Shown in pieces: positions 1 to 7,239 of a stretch of 44,750 nt of DNA. The position numbers and the translations under genes were made by a program. The stretch is from Propionibacteriaceae bacterium. Lineage in GTDB: Bacteria > Actinomycetota > Actinomycetes > Propionibacteriales > Propionibacteriaceae. The first letter of the stretch is position 1. Each line of letters opens with the position of its first letter. Where the stretch lies: the NCBI GenBank assembly GCA_009780915.1, contig WQZD01000022.1, positions 1 to 44,750 on the forward strand, read 5' to 3'. Under the pieces are notes generated by a model, which made no database searches, was not told where the DNA came from, and saw only the letters and a program-made list of their open reading frames with translations.

Positions 1-16
1 CCGAACTAGTGATTAA

Positions 17-95
17 GTTCATAGTGATATGTGATGTCTCAGGACATCGGTAACAGTTCTGCCTCAGGACATCGGTGACAGTTCGTAGTGATATG
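17..95. repeat. Mosaic direct repeats at the left edge
   Basis: Two interleaved repeat pairs lie here. A 22-bp unit (ctcaggacatcggt-r-acagttc) occurs at 38-59 and 63-84 with one mismatch. A 15-bp unit (gttc-r-tagtgatatg) occurs at 17-31 and 81-95, also with one mismatch. The segment precedes the methyltransferase gene and has no plausible reading frame. Similar 'ctcaggacatcggt' words occur, as far as I recall, at ends of actinobacterial IS481-type elements, so this may be the relic of an element end. That origin is inference; no transposase is visible inside the window. Confidence 0.55.
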
Positions 96-169
96 CCAAC
101 AGTGGGCCGTGAAGTCTCGAGGAGGCCCCACACTCCATCCACCGGTTGAATACAGGTAACCTTGGGCTC

Positions 170-922
170 ATGGAATCAGTGGTCGCCCTCGAAGGTTTGC
201 ACGCGCTCAAGCACGCCGTACGCTTCGGCGCGGTGGTGACCGACATCCTGACCGACGACCTCGACGCGGCGATGACGACCGCCGATCAGGTCGCACCCGA
301 CCTTCGTGCCCTCCTGGAGGAGCAGGCGACCGTCGTGCCCGTCCGGGCATTTCGCGAGCGCGCCCGGGGGCCCGTCCATACCCACGTCCTCGCGTACGCC
401 CACCCGCCGCAGTGGCGCCTGGCGGATGCCCTGCCCACCGCCGACCGGCCCACCATCCTGCTGGACGACCCCCGCAACTCCAAGAACCTCGGTGCGGTGG
501 TACGCGTCGCAGCGGCCGCCGGCGCCGCCGGGGTCTTGGCCAACGGCGACGTCGACTTCTGCGACACAGCGGCAGTGCGAGGGGCCGCCGGCCTCCAGTG
601 GGCCGTGCCATGCCAGTCCACGCCCACTCTGATCAGCGACCTGGCCGGCTACCGCTCCCCCCTCACCGACCACCGCCCTGGTTTCACCCTGGTCGGATTG
701 GACGCCGACGGGACCCCCTTCGACCCCAGCCAACACACCGGACCCACCATGTTCGCTTTCGGCTCCGAGCGTTCCGGCTTGTCAGATGAAGTACGACAGG
801 CGTGCGACGCCATCGTCTCCCTCCCCATGGCGCCCCTGGTCTCCAGCCTCAACCTGGCCACCACCGTCTCGGCCGTCCTGTATCTACGGATGTACTGTCA
901 GGACATGAGGCCATCTCCATAA
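170..922 (+). CDS. SpoU/TrmH-family RNA 2'-O-methyltransferase
   Basis: Predicted SPOUT-fold methyltransferase that would transfer a methyl group from S-adenosylmethionine to a ribose 2'-OH in rRNA or tRNA. The three SpoU motifs are visible in the C-terminal two thirds: motif 1 with Asn and Arg (NSKNLGAVVRVAAAAG), motif 2 (FGSERSGLSDEV) and motif 3 (LPMAPLVSSLNLATTVSAVL). These form the trefoil-knot cofactor pocket. The N-terminal ~95 residues look like the usual substrate-binding part. The start is uncertain: ATG 170 gives 250 residues and begins at the conserved 'VALEGLHALKHAVRFG' segment, while a TTG at 146 would add eight residues. No strong Shine-Dalgarno is seen. The exact RNA target cannot be told. 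A weak 5-bp hairpin at 925-939 may end the transcript. Confidence 0.85.
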   Translation: MESVVALEGLHALKHAVRFGAVVTDILTDDLDAAMTTADQVAPDLRALLEEQATVVPVRAFRERARGPVHTHVLAYAHPPQWRLADALPTADRPTILLDDPRNSKNLGAVVRVAAAAGAAGVLANGDVDFCDTAAVRGAAGLQWAVPCQSTPTLISDLAGYRSPLTDHRPGFTLVGLDADGTPFDPSQHTGPTMFAFGSERSGLSDEVRQACDAIVSLPMAPLVSSLNLATTVSAVLYLRMYCQDMRPSP

Positions 923-1133
923 GCCAGTGCTGACCACTGAGCGACCGCGCCAAAGCTCGCGTCCCACCCACCGGGCGCATACCCATCTGGACTCTTTCGA
1001 CAATGATCAAGTGTTACTATTACCAAGCATGGAACGGAAATGTCGCCATACGGGTGCGGTCATCACGACTGCCCCGCTGCGATCAGCCCATCGGACCATG
1101 CGACACCGCCTACCCACGTAGGAAGGCAGAACA

Positions 1134-1757
1134 ATGACGAGAACTCATAAGACACGCATCATCTGGCTCACGTCCGGGGTCGCCGCAGTGGCGCTCATGG
1201 GCGGGATCATCTTCACGCAGACGGCCACCGGCGCCGACGGATCCGCCCGGGGCAACCCCTATGAGGTCAACCAGGAGGGGCTGACGTACGGATCCGCCGC
1301 GTACGCGAACTCACCCGCCGAGGCACCGGATCTCATCAGCGCCTACGCCACGAATGGCGAATCGGGCTATGTCTATAAGGCCGACCTCGACCGGGCGAGC
1401 ATGCCAGCCGCCAATCCGGAGCAGGCCGTGCAGATGATGAGAGACAGGGACGCGAAGGCGCAGGCCCTCTTCGCTGAGGCGTTACACGACGAGCTCGACG
1501 CGGCAGGGGTGAGCGATGCGACCATCGACAGCGCTGCGATCTTGAACCAGGTGAGGGGGATCCCCAGCGACACCGCCCTTCGGGCGGTTGGTGAGCAGCT
1601 CGCAGCCAGCGTCGACAGCCGATTGTCGCCCCAAAGTGCGACGGATCTCGTGGCACGGGCCACCGCTAGAGCGACCCGGGAGATGGGTGTGTCCATACCC
1701 GTCTACTTGAGCGACGGCAAAACTGTCATCGGCGAGTACCGGTCCGGAAGCCTCTAA
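1134..1757 (+). CDS. Small membrane-anchored extracytoplasmic protein of unknown function
   Basis: A 207-residue protein with a basic N-terminus and one hydrophobic segment (about residues 9-28), a signal anchor or signal peptide. The rest is hydrophilic and should lie outside the membrane. The segment at ~48-85 (GLTYGSAAYANSPAEAPDLI, then a GYVYKADLD-like end) matches a short domain I recall from secreted actinobacterial and firmicute proteins of unknown function, some annotated as M56-peptidase-like; no catalytic HExxH is present here. The middle is helical and Ala-rich. ATG 1134 follows a good AGGAAGG site. The gene is monocistronic and faces the DUF559 gene across a shared hairpin terminator. 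No function is assigned. Confidence 0.75.
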   Translation: MTRTHKTRIIWLTSGVAAVALMGGIIFTQTATGADGSARGNPYEVNQEGLTYGSAAYANSPAEAPDLISAYATNGESGYVYKADLDRASMPAANPEQAVQMMRDRDAKAQALFAEALHDELDAAGVSDATIDSAAILNQVRGIPSDTALRAVGEQLAASVDSRLSPQSATDLVARATARATREMGVSIPVYLSDGKTVIGEYRSGSL

Positions 1758-1776
1758 ACCCATCCTTGATCGACAG

Positions 1777-1815
1777 TGATGGTGGCCCTCCTCGCCAAGG
1801 GGAGGGCCACCATCA
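1777..1815. terminator. Bidirectional hairpin terminator
   Basis: A perfect 15-bp inverted repeat (tgatggtggccctcc and its complement) with a 9-base loop lies between two convergent genes, 20 bases after the stop of the first and 37 bases after the stop of the second. There is no T-run, as is common in GC-rich actinobacteria. Confidence 0.85.
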
Positions 1816-1851
1816 CGCCTTCACCCCACCACGTGATGAGATTCGCAGCCC

Positions 1852-2814
1852 TCACAACCTCCCGGCTCCGATGAGCAGCTGCCTGGTGCTTCCCGCCATC
1901 GCTCGGCGCAAGATGAGCGCGGACTCGACGGACCGTACGATCGAAGCAGGATCCATCAACTGAGCGGCGGTGATCGTGATGATCATCCACCCGGCGTCTT
2001 GGAGGAGGCGGCGTCGGTTGGCGTCGATGTCCATCTGTCTGCGATTGCCGACATGGACGGCCCCGTCGAACTCCAGCCCCACCTTCTCGTTCGGGTACCC
2101 CATATCGAGATGAAAGGTCCTTCCCGAGGCAGGGCAGTACACGAGGCAATTGACGACGGGTTCGGGCAGCCCAGCGCGGACGACCAGCAACCGAGTACGT
2201 GTCTCATACAGTGAGTCCGTACCTGGCCTGACGTGCCGCGATGCCCTTCGTGCCTGTCGTACCCCATGGCGTCCCCGAAGGCGATCGAGGGTGGATTCGA
2301 TGTGATCCATGGTCGTCCATGGATTGGAACGACGTACGAGCCCGTCACCGACTTCGACCAGGGCGTCCAGACTGGCGTCTCGCAGTTGGGTCCAGTGCTC
2401 GACAGGATCGAGGAGGGGAAAACCCGCCACCTGATGGCGGACCTCAGGGTCAGTCGGGCATCGATGGGCGATGAGCCGTTGCTGCTGGGGCCGACTGACA
2501 CCCGGCGGAATCAGGATGTGGCAGTTTTCCCAATCCTCCACAGATTCCGGGAGAGCGACCCCCATCACCTGCAGCGCCGACGGCCCATACAGAACAGCAC
2601 CCTTCGAGGCGTAAGCAGCCATCCATCCACGGGCTTGGAGAATGAACTGCTGACGCCGTCGCTGGAAAGGGTCCGGGGAGTCCTCCGACAGCACACGCCC
2701 GTACACCCCACGAACAAGCCGAGCATAGCCGTGACGCGAATAATTGTCATAGCCGATGACGCCGTCACGGGCTAAGCGAATATCATGAACACGAGGATCC
2801 ATACCCATGACCAT
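1852..2814 (-). CDS. DUF559 (Vsr-like nuclease fold) protein with AbiEi-like N-terminus
   Basis: A 320-residue protein. The C-terminal ~110 residues carry the DUF559 pattern of very-short-patch-repair-like PD-(D/E)XK nucleases: LDMGYPNEKVGLEFDGAVH, then an 'RR..D..RRRLLQDAGW' segment and a hydrophobic strand ending in a Thr-Ala-Ala-Gln. The N-terminal part resembles the winged-helix/AbiEi_4 region of transcriptional regulators of type IV toxin-antitoxin systems. This two-part architecture is common in actinobacteria and its role is not established; nuclease activity is inference. Three closely spaced ATG codons (2814, 2808, 2802) are possible starts and none has a good Shine-Dalgarno. The gene stands alone, with a 785-base gap upstream. 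Confidence 0.75.
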   Translation of the reverse strand: MVMGMDPRVHDIRLARDGVIGYDNYSRHGYARLVRGVYGRVLSEDSPDPFQRRRQQFILQARGWMAAYASKGAVLYGPSALQVMGVALPESVEDWENCHILIPPGVSRPQQQRLIAHRCPTDPEVRHQVAGFPLLDPVEHWTQLRDASLDALVEVGDGLVRRSNPWTTMDHIESTLDRLRGRHGVRQARRASRHVRPGTDSLYETRTRLLVVRAGLPEPVVNCLVYCPASGRTFHLDMGYPNEKVGLEFDGAVHVGNRRQMDIDANRRRLLQDAGWMIITITAAQLMDPASIVRSVESALILRRAMAGSTRQLLIGAGRL

Positions 2815-3040
2815 GGTGAGATCCGAACCAGATTTGCGGAATTTTCTCCCCCTGTGCAGAGGGTCCGAAGTTATCCACAGGGGGTTGACACGGAATCACA
2901 TGACCCCTAACGCTCCCCACCTCGTGGTCACCCTTCGCCTGCTCATCCTTCCCCGCCTTGTTACGCGCTGAGTCGGCACTCCCGACACGACACACACGAC
3001 ACCGATCCGCCCGCCATCGTCACCACCCACCCCCAACTCC

Positions 3041-3177
3041 GGTACTTCAGCCAAACCTCATCTGTATGACACCCCGCATCCGGTTCGGCTGAAGTACCTG
3101 GCCAGAAATCGCGTCCTAGGCCCGAAAGTCCAACCAAACGCGTTCCAGATATCATCCACGAGGCCGATTTGGTTGGA
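3041..3177. repeat. Two tandem palindromic (hairpin) repeats with related arms
   Basis: Hairpin 1: 3041-3052 (ggtacttcagcc) pairs perfectly with 3087-3098, and a further 4 bp pair after one mismatch. Hairpin 2: 3129-3138 (tccaaccaaa) pairs perfectly with 3168-3177. The four arms are degenerate copies of one ~16-base word, roughly GTACTYCARCCAAAC, in alternating orientation (+ at 3042, - ending 3098, + at ~3124, - ending 3181). This is the layout of REP/BIME-like elements or of a pair of structured RNA or operator sites. Function is unknown. Confidence 0.6.
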
Positions 3178-3384
3178 GTACCCGGCCCCACACCATCGGC
3201 ACGCATGGAGACGACACGCAACCCCTACCAGAACGAGACAACACGCGGCGCATAGGAACCATCAACGACAGACACGGAACCCTCTGAACCAGGCAGGACA
3301 TGACCATGGGGACGGCTCGAGCAGCCACCGGACTATAGTCCACCCGACCCGCCCCCATGCACATCCCCCCATACTGGGGTTAAT

Positions 3385-3413
3385 GATCTCCCGAGGAGCC
3401 CTCGTCGGAGATC
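3385..3413. terminator. Hairpin, probable terminator for the NfeD/flotillin operon
   Basis: Stem gatctcc-cgagg closes on cctcg-(tc)-ggagatc with a 3-base loop (agc) and a 2-base bulge: 12 bp in all. It lies about 190 bases past the flotillin stop on the minus strand. The distance is long for a terminator, so a different role in the repeat-rich region is possible. Confidence 0.45.
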
Positions 3414-3510
3414 GCCATGAGACGTAGAACTCACACTAGCCCGAACACGGCATTGTTGGGGATTAAATGTCCCGGTCACCGAGACACCATGCCAGCACCC
3501 CAGGAAGGAG

Positions 3511-3610
3511 AGCGGAACTCCACGCAGCTGAGCGGAACCTCACGCGGTCGAATGGCACCCCACACAGCCGAGTGGACCCTCACGAAGCCGACTGGAACCT
3601 CACGCGGCTC
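3511..3610. repeat. Five tandem 20-bp repeats
   Basis: Five head-to-tail units of exactly 20 bp, starting at 3511, 3531, 3551, 3571 and 3591, with consensus AGYGGAACCTCACGCRGCCG. Units differ from each other at several positions, so the array is old or under loose constraint. The last unit overlaps the stop codon and last codons of the flotillin gene. A 20-bp period is not a multiple of three, so it does not encode a peptide repeat. Confidence 0.8.
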
Positions 3611-5147
3611 GATCCGCCTCGGCGACCTCCGGCGCGTCGGCCACTGCCGCCGCATCCTCCGCCACCGACTCCCCCGCCACTGATTCCGACGCGCTCGTCA
3701 CCGTAGGCGCGCCCGTCACGATGGCGCCACCGCCCTCACCACGGGCGGCGGCCACGAGTTCGCTTCCTGCGGGCACCGAGCCGGACGCGAACCAGTTCTG
3801 CATGAGATCGGTGAGGTCCAGCCCTGTCGCCGCCTTGATCACGGCGGGGAGTTTGACGAGAAGTTCCGTGGAGACCCGCGTGATCCCGGTCGCCGAGGCG
3901 GCATCGCCGATCACGGTGATGTTGTCCACGTCGCCCAACGGTTTCGCGGCGGCGGCCAGCATCTCGGGCATGGTGGCCAGGACGCGGTCGATGACGGCCT
4001 GTTGACCGTACTGCGCGTACGCCTGCGCCATGAGTTCCTTGACCTGGGCCTCCGCCTGTCCCTTGGCCTGGATGGCCTCGGCCTCGGCCAGACCGGACGC
4101 TTTGATCGCGGATGCCCGGCCATCGCCCTCGCGGGTCAGGCGGGTCTGCTCGGCCTCGGCGGCCGCCGTCACCTGGACGGCTTGTGCCTTGGCGTGCTGT
4201 TCCGCAGTGTAGAGGTCGGCGTCGGCTGCCTTCTGGGCTGCGTACAGATTGGCGTCAGCCCTCGCGCGCACGTCGGAATCGAGTTGCAGCTTGGTCAGGG
4301 TCGCCACCTGCTGGGCGTTCTGCTGCTGGGCCTGGGTGATCCTGGCGTCCTGCGCGGCTTTCGTCATGGGCCCGACCGCCTGGGCTTCGGCCTCGGCCTG
4401 CGCGGTCTCCTTCAGGAAGCCGGCCTCCTTCAGCTGAGCGTCCTTGTTGGCGCCTGCGATCTGGATACGGGCTTCCGCCTTGGCACGCGCCGCCTCCTGC
4501 TCGTTCTGGGCCTCAGCGACCTCGGCCGCCTTGCGTACTTGGGCGGCCTGAGGACGACCCAGGTTGGTGATGTAGTCCACCGGGTCGGTGGTGATGCCGT
4601 TGATCTGCAGGGTGTCGACGCGCAGACCGGCGTCCGACAGCGCCGAGGACGCGGCGTCTTGAATCTTGGTCGCCAGCCCCTCGCGGTCGCGCAGCATCTC
4701 CTCGATGGTCATGTTGCCCACGACGCCACGCAACGCGCCGGCGAGGATGGACTGGATGATGCGTGGGATCTGGTCCTCGCGCCCGAGGAAGCGCTGGGCG
4801 GCGGAGCGTACCCCACCAGGGGTGCCGTCGATCTTGGCCAGGGCCACGGCGTCCACGACGACCTTGATGTTGTCTTTCGACACGCCCTCGGGGACCTGCA
4901 TCGCGATCTCCGTGGCGTCCAGGGAGAGGACGCGGCAGCGCTGGACGAAGGGCACGATGAAGGACCCGGCGCCCATGACGACCTTCAGCGACACGGACCC
5001 ATCGGGGGCCTTCCCCTTGGCGCCGGTCACGATCAGGGCCTCGTTCGCGTCGGGGATCTTGTACCGCTTGGCGATGGCGAAGACGATGACGACGACAGCG
5101 ACGATGGCGACGACGATCGACAGTATGGTGACCAACTCGGGGTTCAT
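3600..5147 (-). CDS. Flotillin-like SPFH/band 7 membrane protein
   Basis: 515 residues. One N-terminal membrane helix (about 4-27) is followed by an SPFH/band-7 domain (about 28-210; FIVPFVQRCRVLSLDATEIA is typical), then a long Ala/Glu/Lys/Gln-rich coiled coil (about 215-400) and an acidic Ala/Val-rich tail. Flotillins form large oligomeric scaffolds in membrane microdomains and affect fluidity and protein clustering. ATG 5147 overlaps the stop of the NfeD-like gene (ATGA), and a GGAAGGACC site sits just before it, so the two are translationally coupled. The NfeD-flotillin pairing is widespread in bacteria and supports the call. The C-terminal ~60 residues (SVAGESVAEDAAAVADAPEV) look disordered. 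The gene end runs into a 20-bp tandem repeat. Confidence 0.9.
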   Translation of the reverse strand: MNPELVTILSIVVAIVAVVVIVFAIAKRYKIPDANEALIVTGAKGKAPDGSVSLKVVMGAGSFIVPFVQRCRVLSLDATEIAMQVPEGVSKDNIKVVVDAVALAKIDGTPGGVRSAAQRFLGREDQIPRIIQSILAGALRGVVGNMTIEEMLRDREGLATKIQDAASSALSDAGLRVDTLQINGITTDPVDYITNLGRPQAAQVRKAAEVAEAQNEQEAARAKAEARIQIAGANKDAQLKEAGFLKETAQAEAEAQAVGPMTKAAQDARITQAQQQNAQQVATLTKLQLDSDVRARADANLYAAQKAADADLYTAEQHAKAQAVQVTAAAEAEQTRLTREGDGRASAIKASGLAEAEAIQAKGQAEAQVKELMAQAYAQYGQQAVIDRVLATMPEMLAAAAKPLGDVDNITVIGDAASATGITRVSTELLVKLPAVIKAATGLDLTDLMQNWFASGSVPAGSELVAAARGEGGGAIVTGAPTVTSASESVAGESVAEDAAAVADAPEVAEADRAA

Positions 5148-5665
5148 GCTAGGGTCCTTCCAAATGTGGGTTGACTGAGAACGACGTTCACGACGTCGGG
5201 GCCGAGGACTTCTGTGACCACCACAGCCTCGCCGACCGCGACGGGGGTGTCGGAGATGAAGGAGACGGTACGCGGCGATCCGAGGTACATCAGCTGCACC
5301 AAGCCGCGGGTGCCGGGCTGGGACCCTGCGGTCACCACTCCGGAGGTGCCGATCAGGCGGTCAAGAGAGAACTCTTCTTGCGGAGTCTCAGCCTTTCTCA
5401 GCAGCCGGTAGAGCACGATCGCGATGGCGGCGATGGCGAGGCCGACGAACAGGCCCAGCAGGAACGAGGCGAAGAAGCCCCACCCCTGGGACGTGCCGAT
5501 CATGCCGCCACAGCCGATCCCGGTCAGGAAACCGCCCAGGGAGGCCCCAGAGAAGATTCCCGAGCCAGTGAAATCGACATTGACGGCATCCAATATCCCA
5601 TCGAAAACGAGGAAGACGAGGAGCAGGACGAGACCAACTGCTGCTGTCACGATGAAGCCGACCAT
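5144..5665 (-). CDS. NfeD-like membrane protein with OB-fold domain (flotillin partner)
   Basis: 173 residues. An N-terminal membrane helix (about 3-23), a glycine-rich stretch, a second helix (about 63-87) and a C-terminal soluble domain of ~75 residues (LIGTSGVVTAGSQPGTRGLV to the end) of the NfeD/OB-fold type, probably facing the cytoplasm. Proteins of this class are encoded with flotillins and are thought to help assemble or place them. The stop overlaps the flotillin start by four bases. An extended -10 word (TGCTACACT on the minus strand, 5696-5704) lies about 30 bases upstream of the ATG and may be the operon promoter; no clear -35 is seen. Confidence 0.75.
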   Translation of the reverse strand: MVGFIVTAAVGLVLLLVFLVFDGILDAVNVDFTGSGIFSGASLGGFLTGIGCGGMIGTSQGWGFFASFLLGLFVGLAIAAIAIVLYRLLRKAETPQEEFSLDRLIGTSGVVTAGSQPGTRGLVQLMYLGSPRTVSFISDTPVAVGEAVVVTEVLGPDVVNVVLSQPTFGRTLA

Positions 5666-5825
5666 AGCGACTCTTTCACTAGTTTCGTATTATTCAGTGT
5701 AGCAGAAACGTGCCTAGTGCTCGCGGGGGCGAAATATGTTGGCATTTCTCGTTGCACATCACCATCATGCGCTGACAGAGCGTATTTCTTGATCAAAGCC
5801 CGCGATGTCGATCCAGGAGGCCCCC

Positions 5826-6221
5826 TCATGACGCGACACCCCCTGATGGAACACGCTCCCGGAGAGCCTGCCTCGCCCAGACGCGAAACTGCGTCGCCAC
5901 CGCGGACGTGACCCGCATGCCCACACACAGGATCACATCGAGGTTGTAGCACGTCACCTCGCGAGCCGCCTGCTGCGACCCTTCCTGGCGGACCACCAAG
6001 AAATTCTGGCACGTCCCTTCCCTGGACACCTCCCCCTCCGCATAGATGTCCTCGATGTGGCGGGAGATGTCCTCTGGACTCGTCCCGAACGCCTCGCTCA
6101 GGCGATCCACACTCAGCCAGATCGGCTCCGAGCCGAAACGCACATCCACGCTGACGTGTCCGTCGGCGTCGGAGCAGATGGCGAAACGCCCATCGGGCGC
6201 ACGCGCCAAACCAATCGTCAT
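5826..6221 (-). pseudogene. RhuM-family protein, truncated and probably decayed
   Basis: The 131 residues match the first part of the RhuM (SPI-3 virulence protein) family, usually ~300 residues. Visible are the ordered-site segment WLSVDRLSEAFGTSPEDISR, HIEDIYAEGEV, and the signature YNLDVILCVGMRVTSAVATQ then FRVWARQALRE. The family normally continues at once with a 'L(V/I)kGyaL' stretch. Here the frame ends after 11 more residues at TGA (5826), and a similar word (LIKKYALS) appears in another frame about 45 bases further on (near 5790), so an insertion plus frameshift seems to have removed the C-terminal half. ATG 6221 has a perfect AGGAGG site, so the fragment may still be translated. Function of the family is unclear; it is common in mobile islands. 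Confidence 0.65.
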
Positions 6222-6247
6222 GATGTCCTCCTAGAATCAGGTTTTCT

Positions 6248-6265
6248 CCCATCATGACAGATGGG
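6248..6265. promoter_or_regulatory. Dyad between rhuM remnant and mutY
   Basis: CCCATC and GATGGG flank six bases in the divergent intergenic region. Looser outer arms (gtttt at 6241-6245, aaaac at 6272-6276) extend the symmetry. It lies 27 bases upstream of the rhuM start and could be an operator for that gene. No protein is assigned. Confidence 0.35.
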
Positions 6266-6336
6266 TACGACAAAACCGTCGAGCCGTGAGCTGTGAGCCA
6301 CCCACACCGGCCGACCCCCACCCCCACCGCCTTCAG

Positions 6337-6342
6337 TACAAT
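6337..6342 (+). promoter_or_regulatory. -10 element of mutY, probable leaderless transcript
   Basis: TACAAT ends seven bases before the ATG at 6350, the spacing at which actinobacterial leaderless mRNAs begin at the start codon. No Shine-Dalgarno precedes that ATG. No -35 is recognisable. Confidence 0.5.
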
Positions 6343-6349
6343 GGCAGCG

Positions 6350-7219
6350 ATGAATCCTCTGGCCCGACCGCTCGCCGCGTGGTACGCGCAGAACGCCCGC
6401 GACTTGCCATGGCGCGACCCGGCGGCCACGCCGTGGGCGATCCTCGTCTCGGAGATCATGCTCCAACAGACGCCGGCGGCGCGAGTGATCCCGTACTGGA
6501 CCTCCTGGATGGCCGTGTGGCCGCGGCCCTCCGACCTCGCCGACGCCACGCCTGCGGAGGTGATCCTCGCTTGGGGGAGCCTGGGCTACCCACGCCGGGC
6601 GCTGCGGCTGAGGGATTGCGCGTCAGTGGTCGCGGGCCAGTACGCCGACCAGGTCCCCGCTGACGAGGACCAGCTGAGGACCCTCCCCGGGATCGGGGAG
6701 TACACGGCGGCCGCCGTCGCCGCTTTCGCGTACGGCCGACGAACCGTGGTGCTGGACACCAATATCCGTCGTTTCATCGCGCGCGCCCACCTGGGCCAAG
6801 CCCTGCCGCTGCCCCACCTCACCGCCGACGAGAGGTCCATGGCCGCCTCTCTCGTGCCGAGCGACACACAAGAATCGGTGGTCTGGAACGAGGCCACCAT
6901 GGAGGCGGGCGCGGTGGTGTGCAAGGCCCGCGAGTGGCTGTGCGATGCCTGCCCTGTCAAGGACTTATGCGCGTGGAGGGACGCTGGGTACCCCGGCGAC
7001 CTCCACGCCGGTCGCCGTCGTGCCCAACCCTGGGAAGGCACCGACCGCCAAGCCCGTGGCCGTGTCATGGCCCTGTTGCGCGAGACCGAAGGCGAGTCAG
7101 TCCCCATCGAGGCCCTGGTCGCCCTCACCCCGCGCCCGGAGCAGACCCGCCGTGCCATCGACGGCCTCGTCGCCGACGGGCTAGCCGTGGTGGAGGGCGA
7201 AGCCGTACGACTTCCGTGA
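6350..7219 (+). CDS. mutY: A/G-specific adenine DNA glycosylase MutY
   Basis: Removes adenine mispaired with 8-oxoguanine or guanine in base-excision repair. About 289 residues. Motifs in order: LPWR near the N-terminus; SEIMLQQT, with the catalytic Glu; the helix-hairpin-helix LPGIGEYTAAAVAAFAYG; LDTNIRRF, with the catalytic Asp; and the [4Fe-4S] ligands as C-x6-C-x2-C-x5-C (CKAREWLCDACPVKDLC). The protein ends in a short winged-helix-like segment instead of the full NUDIX-like domain of long MutY proteins, as in many actinobacterial versions. ATG 6350 is chosen because a TACAAT -10 sits at leaderless distance; ATG 6341 overlaps that -10. The gene converges on the AbiE pair with only 20 bases between stops. 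Confidence 0.93.
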   Translation: MNPLARPLAAWYAQNARDLPWRDPAATPWAILVSEIMLQQTPAARVIPYWTSWMAVWPRPSDLADATPAEVILAWGSLGYPRRALRLRDCASVVAGQYADQVPADEDQLRTLPGIGEYTAAAVAAFAYGRRTVVLDTNIRRFIARAHLGQALPLPHLTADERSMAASLVPSDTQESVVWNEATMEAGAVVCKAREWLCDACPVKDLCAWRDAGYPGDLHAGRRRAQPWEGTDRQARGRVMALLRETEGESVPIEALVALTPRPEQTRRAIDGLVADGLAVVEGEAVRLP

Positions 7220-7239
7220 CGCTCTCACCATGGGCATCG

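Larger units (their letters stand above)
2815..3599. other. Non-coding stretch rich in repeats
   Basis: No convincing gene is seen in these 785 bases; short open frames lack start signals and protein-like composition. It holds a perfect DnaA-box word at 2871-2879 (TTATCCACA), a pair of palindromic repeats (3041-3177), a strong hairpin (3385-3413) and five 20-bp tandem repeats running into the end of the flotillin gene (3511-3610). All are entered separately except the DnaA-box word, which is single and may be chance. Confidence 0.7.

Noticed and set aside
927-1121. 64-codon plus-strand open frame between the methyltransferase and the next gene
   Set aside because: No ribosome site, and Arg/His-rich composition unlike real proteins of this window.
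2871-2879. A perfect DnaA box (TTATCCACA)
   Set aside because: Only one box, with no cluster, no AT-rich unwinding region and no dnaA/dnaN nearby; it does not support an origin of replication.
3511-3610. CRISPR array
   Set aside because: The 20-bp units are directly adjacent with no unique spacers, and no cas genes are present.
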